A stretch of DNA of 64,000 nucleotides from NCBI GenBank assembly GCA_001897435.1, contig MKSV01000003.1, positions 186,001 through 250,000 on the forward strand, in the 5' to 3' direction. The first letter of the stretch is position 1, and each line of letters starts with the position of its first letter. Positions 1 to 9,615 of this stretch are shown here, one piece after another. The translations under genes were made by a program, and so were the position numbers. The stretch is from Acidobacteriales bacterium 59-55. Lineage in GTDB: Bacteria > Acidobacteriota > Terriglobia > Terriglobales > Acidobacteriaceae. The notes under the pieces are model-generated. The model did no database searches. It was not told the origin of the DNA and saw nothing but the letters and a program-made list of their open reading frames with translations.

Positions 1-1
1 G

Positions 2-574
2 AAGTATGCAGGCGAGCCGACGCGGCTTGAGATCGGCGACGACAACAGCATCCGTGAGTATGTCACCATCTCCCGGGGTACAAAGGGCGGTGGCGGCCTG
101 ACCCGCGTGGGCAACGGCTGCCTCATCATGGCCTACACTCACATCGGCCACGACTCGACGATCGGCAATGGGTGCATCCTGGCCAACTCCGCCACGCTTG
201 CCGGGCACGTGATCGTCGAGGACTACGCCGTCGTCGGCGCGCTTTGCCCAGTGCACCAGTTCTGCCGCATCGGCAAGTACTCCTACATTGGTGGCGGCAC
301 CACCATCACACAGAATGTGCTGCCCTACTCGCTGACCAGCATCGAGCGCAACAACCATGCCTACGGACTCAACAAGATAGGTCTGGAACGCCGGGGCTTT
401 ACGCCGGGACAGTTGAAAGAGCTGCGCGCGGCCTATCGTCTGCTACAGGCCTCGAAGCTGAACACCACGCAGGCTCTCGAAGCGATTCGCGAGACCATCG
501 CCAAAGGCGCAGGCGAGCACGTCGCTTATCTCGCCGACTTCATCGCCAACAGCGACCGAGGCGTCATCAAGTAA
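2..574 (+). CDS. lpxA: Acyl-ACP--UDP-N-acetylglucosamine O-acyltransferase (LpxA), 5' truncated by window edge
   Basis: Frame open from base 2 (KYAGEPTRLEIGDDNSIREYVTISRGTKGGG...); left-handed beta-helix hexapeptide repeats; HIGHDSTIGNGCILAN motif typical of LpxA. Confidence 0.93.
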   Translation, partial: KYAGEPTRLEIGDDNSIREYVTISRGTKGGGGLTRVGNGCLIMAYTHIGHDSTIGNGCILANSATLAGHVIVEDYAVVGALCPVHQFCRIGKYSYIGGGTTITQNVLPYSLTSIERNNHAYGLNKIGLERRGFTPGQLKELRAAYRLLQASKLNTTQALEAIRETIAKGAGEHVAYLADFIANSDRGVIK

Positions 575-625
575 TTCAGTGATAGAAGCGTTCTTCGTTC
601 AGGAAAGGTAGACTGATCTCCGCCT

Positions 626-1780
626 ATGACCTCCTCTCTTCGTATCCTCCAATCTCTTCTCCTCTTTCTCGTCTTCAGCGTGCTCGCGGCGGCTTCCCCC
701 GCCTCGGCTCAGAGCAACACACACATCCGCGTCGCCGTCGTCGGCCTGAATCACGACCATATTCGAGGCTTCCTGCATAACCTGCCCTCACACCCCGAGG
801 TCGAGCTGGTCGGCATCTCCGAGCCGGACGCGGCTCTGCGGCAGAAGTACGCCGCGCAATTCCATATCGCCAATAGCCTTTTCTTCTCCAAGGAATCGGA
901 GATGCTGGCGAAGACGCACCCGCAGGCGATCCTTGTCTACACCTCGATCGCCGGACACCGCGCCGCCATCGAAGAGGCCGCGCCGCTGCATATCGCCGCC
1001 ATGGTCGAGAAACCGCTGGCCACCACAGTCGAGGATGCGCTCGCCATCGAGCGGCTCTCGGAGAAGTACAACGTCCCTGTGCTCACCAACTACGAGACCA
1101 CCTGGTACAACTCCAACACTGCGGCGAACGACCTGCTCGCCAGCGGAAAGATCGGCGACCTGCGCAAGCTGGTCATCCACGATGGACACCGCGGCCCCAA
1201 AGAGATCGGCGTCAGCCCGGAGTTCTTCAAGTGGCTCACCGATCCCAAACAGAATGGCGCGGGCGCGCTCTTCGACTTCGGCTGCTACGGCGCCGATCTG
1301 GCGACGTGGATGATGCACGGCGAACTGCCGACCACCGTGACCGCCGTGACCCTGCACATCAAGCCGCAGATCTACCCCAACGTGGATGACGACAGCACCA
1401 TCGTCCTCACCTACCCGCATGCGCAGGCGATCATCCAGGGCTCGTGGAACTGGCCGTTCGACCGCAAGGACATGGAGGTCTACGGAGTGAAGGGCTACGT
1501 CGATACGCTCTATCAGGATGGCGCACCCGGTATCAAGCTCCGCATCCGTCTTCCCGGCGAACACGCCGAGCACGTTGAAGACGCGCCCGCACTCGCGGCG
1601 CCGCAGAACAATTCGCTCAACTACCTGACCGCCGTTCTCGACGGAACGCTCAAGCCGCAACACGACCTCACCTCGCTCGACACCAACGTCACGGTCGTGC
1701 GCATTCTCGACGCCGCGCGCCGCTCCGCGCAGACGGGCCGCACCATTCACCTGAAGGCCGAGGTTGAAGGCAAACGATAG
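626..1780 (+). CDS. Gfo/Idh/MocA-family oxidoreductase with N-terminal signal peptide
   Basis: Rossmann-type start (IRVAVVGLNHDHIRGFL) and MVEKPLATT motif; hydrophobic leader ending ASAQS. Confidence 0.85.
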   Translation: MTSSLRILQSLLLFLVFSVLAAASPASAQSNTHIRVAVVGLNHDHIRGFLHNLPSHPEVELVGISEPDAALRQKYAAQFHIANSLFFSKESEMLAKTHPQAILVYTSIAGHRAAIEEAAPLHIAAMVEKPLATTVEDALAIERLSEKYNVPVLTNYETTWYNSNTAANDLLASGKIGDLRKLVIHDGHRGPKEIGVSPEFFKWLTDPKQNGAGALFDFGCYGADLATWMMHGELPTTVTAVTLHIKPQIYPNVDDDSTIVLTYPHAQAIIQGSWNWPFDRKDMEVYGVKGYVDTLYQDGAPGIKLRIRLPGEHAEHVEDAPALAAPQNNSLNYLTAVLDGTLKPQHDLTSLDTNVTVVRILDAARRSAQTGRTIHLKAEVEGKR

Positions 1781-1825
1781 ATACTTCTTTCAAGAACCGC
1801 TTCATTCAAATTGAATTGATTGCAC

Positions 1826-2674
<849 letters not shown>

Positions 2675-2788
2675 TCAATTGTCACAATCCTGTCACTGCT
2701 GCGTAAAATTGCGCCGGACAGGCTGAAACAGGAGTCTTATAGAGACATGGGCTCGTATATTCACCATGCTTTACAAAGGGGAACGAAG

Positions 2789-3337
2789 ATGCGCAAAGGA
2801 ATTTGGATTGCAGCGATTCTAGGCTTAGTGGCAACCTGCGGCGTCGGCTTGAAGGCTCACGCGGCTGCCGATACGGACACGGTGAAGGTCGGTATGACCG
2901 CGCCCAATTTCACCCTTCCCTCACAGGAAGACAAGCCCATCAGCCTCAGCGATTTCAAGGGCAAATGGGTGGTCCTCTACTTCTACCCGAAAGACCAGAC
3001 CAAGGGATGCACCATCGAGGCGCACAACTTCCAGCGCGATCAGCCTAAATACGACAAGCTGAATGCAGTCGTTCTCGGCGTGAGCCTGGACACCGTGGAA
3101 AGCCACCGCGAATGGTGCGCGAAGGACACCTTCAGCTTCAAGATGCTGGCTGATCCCGGCCACAAGGTCGTCGACCTGTACGGCGTCCCCATTAAATCGA
3201 TGGGCCCCATGCACTTCGCCAGCCGCCAGACCTTCCTGATCTCTCCTGAAGGCAAGGTCGTCAAATTCTGGCCTGACGTCAAGGTGGATCATCACAGCGA
3301 AGAGGTGCTCGCAGCAATCGACGAAGCAAAGAAGTAG
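2789..3337 (+). CDS. Peroxiredoxin (Bcp/AhpC-TSA type) with signal peptide
   Basis: VGMTAPNFTLPSQEDKPISLSDFKGKWVVLYFYPKDQTKGCTIEA motif; internal ATG preferred over upstream start at 2747. Confidence 0.88.
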   Translation: MRKGIWIAAILGLVATCGVGLKAHAAADTDTVKVGMTAPNFTLPSQEDKPISLSDFKGKWVVLYFYPKDQTKGCTIEAHNFQRDQPKYDKLNAVVLGVSLDTVESHREWCAKDTFSFKMLADPGHKVVDLYGVPIKSMGPMHFASRQTFLISPEGKVVKFWPDVKVDHHSEEVLAAIDEAKK

Positions 3338-3351
3338 AGATATCAGCGGAC

Positions 3352-3395
3352 GCAAAAAGGCCCGGGCTCTCAATCGAGTGTCCGGGCCTTTTTGC
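3352..3395. terminator. Bidirectional rho-independent terminator between convergent genes
   Basis: GCAAAAAGGCCCGG...TCCGGGCCTTTTTGC stem flanked by A/T tracts. Confidence 0.85.
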
Positions 3396-3412
3396 TTGCC
3401 TTGGTTAGTTGC

Positions 3413-4291
3413 TTACTTCTTTACGGCCTTCTTAGCAGCCTTCTTCACGGCCTTCTTCGCCGCCTTCTTTGCAGGAGCCTTCTTCGCTGCTGCCTTCTTT
3501 GCGGGTGCCTTCTTTACGGCCTTCTTTGCCGCTGCCTTCTTCGCAGGGGCCTTCTTTGCTGCTGCTTTCTTAGTTGCCAAGGTATTACCTCTCTTCGTTG
3601 GTTTTTTGTTGCTGGCAGTGCTCTTGTTGCCGGACGCCTTTTTAGGGGCGACCTTACCGCCGCGCAGAGCACTGGACTTCTTCGCGGCAGAACTCAATGT
3701 CTTTTTGGCAAGCGGCTTCTTCGCAGCCGCCTTTTTCGCTACCGTCTTCTTCGCGGCAGATTTCTTCGCCGCCTTTTTCGCCGTCGACTTGCTTACCGCC
3801 GCGGCCTTCTTCACAGGCTTCTTTGCCGCAGCTTTTTTAGCGGGAGCTTTTTTAGCCGTAACTTTCTTTGCAGCAGCCTTCTTTGCGGGTGCTGCTTTCT
3901 TCGCTGGACTTTTTTGCGCTGCCTTCTTCGCCGCGGGCTTCACACTGCGAGCCGCCTGCGCCGCAGTTGCCGAAGCCTCGCTTCTGACGGGAAGAGTCGC
4001 CTCTCTGGTTGCGGGCGTATATCCCGCCGCGGGGGATGGCGGCAGGCTGAACAGGCTCGCTTCCTCGGCATGGGTATCGGGCCGAGCCGCATCGTGATCG
4101 TCATCAGTGTCGTCGTCCGAGGTCAACGTGATCTCTTCCTCTTCATCATCGTCGTCATCGAAGCGATGCGTCAGGTCGTCCTGATTGTCGTCTGCTTCAT
4201 CGTAGAAGTCACTGTCGTCGTCTGCGGCCATTGCATATCCCCGGATCGTGTCGTCGAACGTCATCATTGTTTCCCTCGGCGCTACACTCAC
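3413..4291 (-). CDS. Histone H1-like Lys/Ala-rich repeat protein with acidic N-terminal region
   Basis: Asp/Glu-rich N-terminal half (FDDDDDEEEEITLTSDDDTDDD) followed by many AAKKAPAKKA repeats; start codon uncertain. Confidence 0.75.
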   Translation of the reverse strand: MSVAPRETMMTFDDTIRGYAMAADDDSDFYDEADDNQDDLTHRFDDDDDEEEEITLTSDDDTDDDHDAARPDTHAEEASLFSLPPSPAAGYTPATREATLPVRSEASATAAQAARSVKPAAKKAAQKSPAKKAAPAKKAAAKKVTAKKAPAKKAAAKKPVKKAAAVSKSTAKKAAKKSAAKKTVAKKAAAKKPLAKKTLSSAAKKSSALRGGKVAPKKASGNKSTASNKKPTKRGNTLATKKAAAKKAPAKKAAAKKAVKKAPAKKAAAKKAPAKKAAKKAVKKAAKKAVKK

Positions 4292-4409
4292 TCTTCGCTA
4301 CGGCTAACTACGATGCTGCAAAAATCAACTTTATGTCCCGGCACGAAATTCTAGCAACAGGATGCAACTCCGCGCCACCGAAAGCAAGCAATCTTTTTTG
4401 CCGGGTCAC

Positions 4410-6332
4410 TCATCGAGCAGCTTTCCGTTTCGTTTTGGAGACAGCGCTCTTCGCCTTCGCGCTCGAACTTTTCGTGGAACGATGCGCGGACGCCGTCGAT
4501 CTCTTCTTCGCAGACGACGAGCGTGACCGGCTTGTATTTGAGTGTGACGATGCGGACGATGCGCGCGATCGCGTACGCCTGCGCGACGATCGGCGATGTG
4601 TGCGCGTGTGCGGAGCCAGCTTCACCGGCTCCGAAATTCGCAACGAAGCGCCTGTCCTTACACGATTCGAGGTGAGATGATTCCAGCGCCGCAACTGTTC
4701 GACCGAGACATTAAAGCGATCCGCAACCGTAATAAGCGTATCGCCACGCCGCACTTTATAAAGCCGCGGATGCGCGGGCGTCGCCAGGGTCACCACGGGA
4801 ATCGCCAGTTCGTCTCCGGCGCCCAGATCGTCGGTAGCCGCGATGCCGTTCGCCTCCGCGATCTCACTGGCGCGACTATGAAACTCGGTCGCGATGCCGC
4901 CCAGCGTTTCGCCGTCATGCACAACATGGAACCGCCAGGTATCGCGTTTGTCGTCCGGGATCTGCTTGATACGCGACGCGAAGAGATCGCTCGTCCCCAC
5001 AGGAATATGCAGATCGAACGGCATGTCGCGCGGTGTCGTCATGCGCAGCAGGCTTGGATTTAAGGCGACGATCTCGGGCAGCGTCGCATTGGTGATATCG
5101 GCCACCAGACGCAGGTTCACGGCGTTATTCACCGTCACCGTGTCGGAGACGACAGGCGGCTCCAACACCAGCTTGTCCAGACCATACTGCGTCGGGTTCT
5201 TTGCCATGATGATGGCGGCGATGATGCCCGGCACGTAATTCTTCGTCTCAGCCGGAAGCACATTGCGGCGATATAGCTCCCAGAAGTCCGCGTAGCCGGT
5301 GCGCATGACGGCTCGCTGCACGTTGCCCGGACCCCAGTCGTAAGCGGCCATGGCAAGGTACCAGTCGCCGAACTGATTGTAGAGCGTCTTCATGTAGAGC
5401 GCATAGGCCTTCGACGACTTTTCGGGATCGAACCGCTCATCGAACCATCCGTTGCGCGTCAGCCCGTAGGCGCCGGTCGGCATGAACTGCCACATGCCGC
5501 CCGCGCCGGAACGGGGATTCAGCGCCTGCGGCTGAAAGCCCGATTCGGCGACCGCGAGATAGATAAGATCCTGGGGAACGCCCTGCTCGCGCAGATCCTT
5601 CGAGATCATGTCCTTGTACTTTCCCGAACGCTCGAGCGAGCGCAGCAGGTGCGCATGGCCGCCCTGCGAGTTGGAGAAGTAACTGATGAAGCCCGCGACA
5701 TATTGATTGATGACCAGCGGAAAATCCGATTGCGTCGTCTTCAACTCGGCCTCGACCTTCGCCGTTAAGTCGGGATTCGCGGGGAAGGTCACCTCGTTGG
5801 CCGCGTCGAGCGGCGCGGCTTCGATGGTGGGCGAGAATCCGTTGCCCTGCTTGAGCGCCGCCATCTCCAGCGAGTTCACCGCGTTCAACAGATGATCGAA
5901 CTCATCGGCAAGCTGTGGGTCGCCCTTCAGGTCCATCCCGCTGGTCAGCATCGCGTCCACCGCCGCGTTGAAGTCGGCGCGCGCCGCGTCCAGATGGCCC
6001 GCGCTGTAGTTGCTGACACCGCTGCGATAAAGCTGCTCCGCATGATTGATCAACTGCTGATCCTTGTATGCCTTCGCCGGATCGACAGCCTTTGGCGCGG
6101 CCGCGGCCTGCGGTCCGGTTGCCTGCTTCGCCTCGGCGTTCGGCGCTTTGGCAATCACGGGCGCCGTCGCCTGCGCCGGAACTGTCGCCTTAGCCGCGCC
6201 CTGGTTCTGCGGACATCCCGCAAGCATCGCCAGCGGCACACAGGCTGCCGCCAGTGCCCATCGCCGCACATCTTTGAATAGTTGAGTTGTCCGCGCCATC
6301 TTTCTGCTCATTGTAAGACGCGGGAGAGGCAA
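4410..6332 (-). CDS. Membrane-bound lytic murein transglycosylase D-like lipoprotein with LysM domains and basic Ser/Arg/Lys-rich tail
   Basis: SLT motifs (LIYLAVAESGFQPQALNPRSGAGGMWQFMPTGAYGLT), two LysM segments, lipobox LAGC; alternative starts at 6314/6302. Confidence 0.88.
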   Translation of the reverse strand: MPLPRLTMSRKMARTTQLFKDVRRWALAAACVPLAMLAGCPQNQGAAKATVPAQATAPVIAKAPNAEAKQATGPQAAAAPKAVDPAKAYKDQQLINHAEQLYRSGVSNYSAGHLDAARADFNAAVDAMLTSGMDLKGDPQLADEFDHLLNAVNSLEMAALKQGNGFSPTIEAAPLDAANEVTFPANPDLTAKVEAELKTTQSDFPLVINQYVAGFISYFSNSQGGHAHLLRSLERSGKYKDMISKDLREQGVPQDLIYLAVAESGFQPQALNPRSGAGGMWQFMPTGAYGLTRNGWFDERFDPEKSSKAYALYMKTLYNQFGDWYLAMAAYDWGPGNVQRAVMRTGYADFWELYRRNVLPAETKNYVPGIIAAIIMAKNPTQYGLDKLVLEPPVVSDTVTVNNAVNLRLVADITNATLPEIVALNPSLLRMTTPRDMPFDLHIPVGTSDLFASRIKQIPDDKRDTWRFHVVHDGETLGGIATEFHSRASEIAEANGIAATDDLGAGDELAIPVVTLATPAHPRLYKVRRGDTLITVADRFNVSVEQLRRWNHLTSNRVRTGASLRISEPVKLAPHTRTHRRSSRRRTRSRASSASSHSNTSRSRSSSAKKRSTASAHRSTKSSSAKAKSAVSKTKRKAAR

Positions 6333-6544
6333 ATGCGTCCGCTGCCTGCTATCTGTTCCCTCTTATATTCCCCTGCGAGAATCCCCATCCATCGCGGCAC
6401 AAAGGCAGAGAATATGCAGAGCTTCCGAATCGGCGATCGCGTCCGTCGCGGTTCACGCTATTGTCCATCGATCTGCGAGACGCAAAAAACAGGACACCGC
6501 GAAAACGCCTTAGGGAACCTCTGATTAAGTCCGGTTTTGTTAAG

Positions 6545-6598
6545 GGCACGGCTTTAGCCGTGCCGAAAGTAGCTTGACTGCAACGCGGCTTTAGCCGC
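6545..6598. repeat. Intergenic REP-like palindromic pair (GGCTTTAGCC core)
   Basis: GGCACGGC-TTTA-GCCGTGCC (6545-6564) and GCGGC-TTTA-GCCGC (6585-6598). Confidence 0.7.
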
Positions 6599-6632
6599 TG
6601 AGGGCATCGTCCGAGACATAATCAGAACATCC

Positions 6633-7316
6633 TTAGCGTGCTGCATCCTTGATCGCGCGCACATTCCCGATGAATTCAGCCAGCTTCGCGGCATCCTTGC
6701 GGCCAGGCCCCCGCTCCACGCCGCTGGCTACATCCACTCCCCACGGATTCAACTCGCCGATCGCTTCGGCGATGTTTTCCGGGCGCAGGCCGCCGGCAAC
6801 GATCATCTTCAAGCGGCTGCCATGATTGGCAAGGACGCTCTTCGCCGCACTCCAGTCGAAGCTGACCCCGGTACCGCCCGTCGCCTGCCCCACCTTCGAA
6901 TCGATCAGGATGCGCTCGACGACGCCGGCAGCTTCAATCTCCTGCAACTGCCTTGGTACCGATGCAGCGCTGCTTCCACTCTTATCGACGTCCCAATGCA
7001 CGGTCTGGATCATGGCCAGCCGTCCGTCAAACATCCGGTTGAGACGCGTCACCAGGGCGGGCTGCCACTGGCCGTGCAACTGCACCGTATTCAGGCCCGC
7101 CTCCCGCACCATCGCCGCAATCTCTTCGGCGCACAGCGAATCGAAGACGCCCACTCGCTCCACGTGCTCGGGAAGATGCGGCGTGATCTTCGCGACTTCC
7201 CTTGCCGTTACCCGGCGCACGCTCGGCGCAAAGACGAAGCCCACCGCATCCGCGCCCAGCTCCACAGCCAGCCGCGCATCGTCGAGATTTGTATTCGCGC
7301 AGATCTTGATCCACAT
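6633..7316 (-). CDS. trpF: Phosphoribosylanthranilate isomerase
   Basis: KICANTNLDDARLAVELGADAVGFVFAPSVRRV and VAGGLRPENIAEAI...GVDVASGVERGPGRKD motifs. Confidence 0.93.
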   Translation of the reverse strand: MWIKICANTNLDDARLAVELGADAVGFVFAPSVRRVTAREVAKITPHLPEHVERVGVFDSLCAEEIAAMVREAGLNTVQLHGQWQPALVTRLNRMFDGRLAMIQTVHWDVDKSGSSAASVPRQLQEIEAAGVVERILIDSKVGQATGGTGVSFDWSAAKSVLANHGSRLKMIVAGGLRPENIAEAIGELNPWGVDVASGVERGPGRKDAAKLAEFIGNVRAIKDAAR

Positions 7317-7318
7317 GG

Positions 7319-8125
7319 CTAACTCTCCGCCGAGTATTCCCGCTCCAGCAGCGCAGCCAGCGCCGCCGAAGGATCGGGCTCGCGCATCAGCGCCTCACCC
7401 ACCAGAAAGGCGCTATAACCGGCGGCCTTGAACTGCGCGATGTCCGCCGCCGTTCGTATGCCGCTCTCGGCAACCATCACCGCGTTCGCGGGCCGCGATC
7501 CGGCCAGTTCTTCAAATAATTCCGTGCGCACATTGAATGTGCGCAGGTCGCGGCTGTTCACGCCAATCAGCTCAAACCCGAGATCGACAGCCCGCTGCAT
7601 CTCGTCGCGATCATGCACCTCGCACAGAATATCGAGTCCCGTCTTGCGCGCCTCTTCCCGCAACTGGCTCAGACTCTTGTCCGTATGCGCGGCCACGATC
7701 AGCAGAATTGCGTCCGCTCCCGATGCGCGCGCCTCCAGCATCTGAAACGGATCGACCATGAAGTCCTTGCGCAAACATGGAATTCGCACCGCGGCGGAAG
7801 CCGCCTCCAGGTCCTTCAACGATCCCTGAAAGAACTCCTCGTTCGTCAGTACCGAAAGCGCAGCCGCGCCGGCGGTCTCAAATCCCCGTGCCAGCACAGC
7901 CGGTTGGAAATCTCCGCGAATCAAACCCTTCGAAGGCGAAGCTTTCTTGATCTCGGAGATGATCGCCGGACGGCCGTCTCCAGCGACGGCACGCAGTCCC
8001 TTCACAAAGCCACGCGGCAAATGTGCGGCGGCCTTGCGCTCGAGCGCCTTCACATCGGCAGCCGCCTTGCGCGACGCCACCTGCGCCACGGTACTTGCAA
8101 GAATCTCGTCCAGCTTTGTCGGCAT
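7319..8125 (-). CDS. trpC: Indole-3-glycerol phosphate synthase
   Basis: ISEIKKASPSKGLI, VLTNEEFFQGSL, CLRKDFMVDPFQ motifs; start at MPTKLDEIL (8125) rather than the ORF-track start, which reads through a tRNA. Confidence 0.94.
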   Translation of the reverse strand: MPTKLDEILASTVAQVASRKAAADVKALERKAAAHLPRGFVKGLRAVAGDGRPAIISEIKKASPSKGLIRGDFQPAVLARGFETAGAAALSVLTNEEFFQGSLKDLEAASAAVRIPCLRKDFMVDPFQMLEARASGADAILLIVAAHTDKSLSQLREEARKTGLDILCEVHDRDEMQRAVDLGFELIGVNSRDLRTFNVRTELFEELAGSRPANAVMVAESGIRTAADIAQFKAAGYSAFLVGEALMREPDPSAALAALLEREYSAES

Positions 8126-8193
8126 ATCTTTCCATCTTACTTGTTTGCTGCATCCCACCCCAAGACTCCGCCACCGTGTGTCGCAGACATAAA

Positions 8194-8219
8194 AATGAGC
8201 ACCCTGTGGGGTGCTCATT
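8194..8219 (-). terminator. Rho-independent terminator downstream of tRNA-Leu
   Basis: 11-bp stem AATGAGCACCC-TGTG-GGGTGCTCATT; followed on the minus strand by a T tract. Confidence 0.75.
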
Positions 8220-8230
8220 CTCAAGAACTT

Positions 8231-8317
8231 TGGTGCCGAAGGGGGGACTCGAACCCCCACACCCTTGCGAGTACATGGACCTGAACCATGCGCGTCTGCC
8301 AATTCCGCCACTACGGC
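8231..8317 (-). tRNA. tRNA-Leu (anticodon CAG), CCA encoded
   Basis: Reverse complement GCCGTAGTGGCGGAATTGGCAGACGCGCATGGTTCAGGTCCATG...GGGGGTTCGAGTCCCCCCTTCGGCACCA; long variable arm; anticodon loop TTCAGGT. Confidence 0.95.
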
Positions 8318-8524
8318 CCGGTATCGATCGCTCGGCGAAAGCCGAAGCGCACTCAACCGCGAGCACTTAGTCTTACAAACGCCGCCTTCCGTGTCAATTC
8401 CACGCAAGCGACAGAGACTCCTTGAATCAAACCGGCATCTCATCATTTAATAAATGAGCATGGCATCGTCTCAGTGAACCGGGACATTCATGTCCATCTA
8501 ACCAATCAGGATCCCGTATATTCC

Positions 8525-8785
8525 ATGGCCAATCAAAGTCCCCCGACCTCCGGTCCACCAGGCGAAGATAAGATTCCCGAGCCCCTTGCCGCTGAAATAC
8601 GCAAACTGGCGCATGACCTTAGCAATGCCCTGGAGATCATCGTCCAGACAAGTTACCTGCTTAGTACCGCCGAACTGAAAGAGCCCGCGGCGGAGTGGCT
8701 GCAGATGCTGGACGGAGGCGTCCAGAAGGCGCTCGGCATCAACCAGAACCTGCGGAACTACATCAAAGACCACAGCCCTAACTGA
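8525..8785 (+). CDS. Stand-alone histidine-kinase DHp/HisKA-like protein, no ATPase domain
   Basis: IRKLAHDLSNALEIIVQTSYLL...WLQMLDGGVQKALGINQNLRNYI resembles the two-helix DHp hairpin with H-box HDLSN; ends without HATPase motifs. Confidence 0.6.
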   Translation: MANQSPPTSGPPGEDKIPEPLAAEIRKLAHDLSNALEIIVQTSYLLSTAELKEPAAEWLQMLDGGVQKALGINQNLRNYIKDHSPN

Positions 8786-8820
8786 TTTCTGTCCCGGTCA
8801 TCCTGCCAACCGCGACCTTG

Positions 8821-9462
8821 CTACTTCCGGGGTGTCTTCTTCGCCTTGCCGGCAGTTTTACCGGCAGCAGACTTCCTGGCGGTAGTCTTTTTGGCCACAC
8901 CCTTTTTTGCTGCCGCCTTCTTTCCTACCTTTACTACCGTTTCCTTTGCCGCCGTCTTTTTCGCAGCGACCGTCTTCTTGATGACGGTTGCTTTCTTCGC
9001 GACAGCCTTCTTCGCCTTCGCGGAAGCTTTCTTTGCGACAGGCTTGCCGGCGGCGTCCTTCGCCAGCTTGTTCTCATGCGAGATCAGTAGCTTCTCCAAC
9101 TGCTCCAGCAAGACCCTCGTATGCATGGGTTTCACTAGCATCTTGTCGGCGCCCATCTCCTGCCAATCTTCTTCGGCTGCGGGAAACGCTGTTAGCAAGG
9201 CAACCGCCGGGCGGTAGGCTGCCGCCCGCGCCGCCTCGATCACCTCGAGCCCCGAGGCCTCGCTCTCCATCCGCATGTCGGTAATCACCATGTTGTACTC
9301 ATGCGTATGCAGCTTCGACCGGCCCTCCCGCGCCGAAGCGGCCGTGTCTACCTCGAACCCGCTGATCTCCAGCACCGCCTTTAGAGTCAACAGCACCGCA
9401 ACTTCGTCATCGACCAGCAGAATCCGACGTTTCATTTCCATTCGCTCTCCCTTTCGGAGCAT
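8821..9462 (-). CDS. CheY-like receiver response regulator with H1-like Lys/Ala-rich C-terminal tail
   Basis: Receiver residues conserved (VDDE, ITDMR, LLTAF, LVKPM) followed by about 80 residues of KKAVAKKATVIKK-type sequence. Confidence 0.88.
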   Translation of the reverse strand: MLRKGERMEMKRRILLVDDEVAVLLTLKAVLEISGFEVDTAASAREGRSKLHTHEYNMVITDMRMESEASGLEVIEAARAAAYRPAVALLTAFPAAEEDWQEMGADKMLVKPMHTRVLLEQLEKLLISHENKLAKDAAGKPVAKKASAKAKKAVAKKATVIKKTVAAKKTAAKETVVKVGKKAAAKKGVAKKTTARKSAAGKTAGKAKKTPRK

Positions 9463-9615
9463 ACATACAGGTGTTATCTAACCCTAAAACGAGCTTTCCT
9501 TACAATCCCCGGGGGCAAACTTCTATGCCACAGTCCTAAAAGCGGCCTTTTTCGCTCCTGCGCGCCCGGGCTGCCCCGCGGGGCGAGATGGCTAAAGTGC
9601 TATACTTCACGCTGC

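Noticed and set aside
788-1750. 320-aa minus-strand ORF opposite the Gfo/Idh gene
   Set aside because: Shadow ORF; the plus strand has clear family motifs.
3392-4354. Plus-strand Leu/Phe-rich ORFs that look like membrane proteins
   Set aside because: Reverse complements of Lys/Ala (AAG/GCC) repeats give artificial hydrophobic proteins; the minus strand is the H1-like gene. The same applies to 8818-9217.
8126-8446. N-terminal extension of the TrpC ORF and ORF 7878-8366 (SGGIGRRAWFRSMYSQGCGGSSPPFGT)
   Set aside because: Translated tRNA-Leu sequence, a known annotation artefact.
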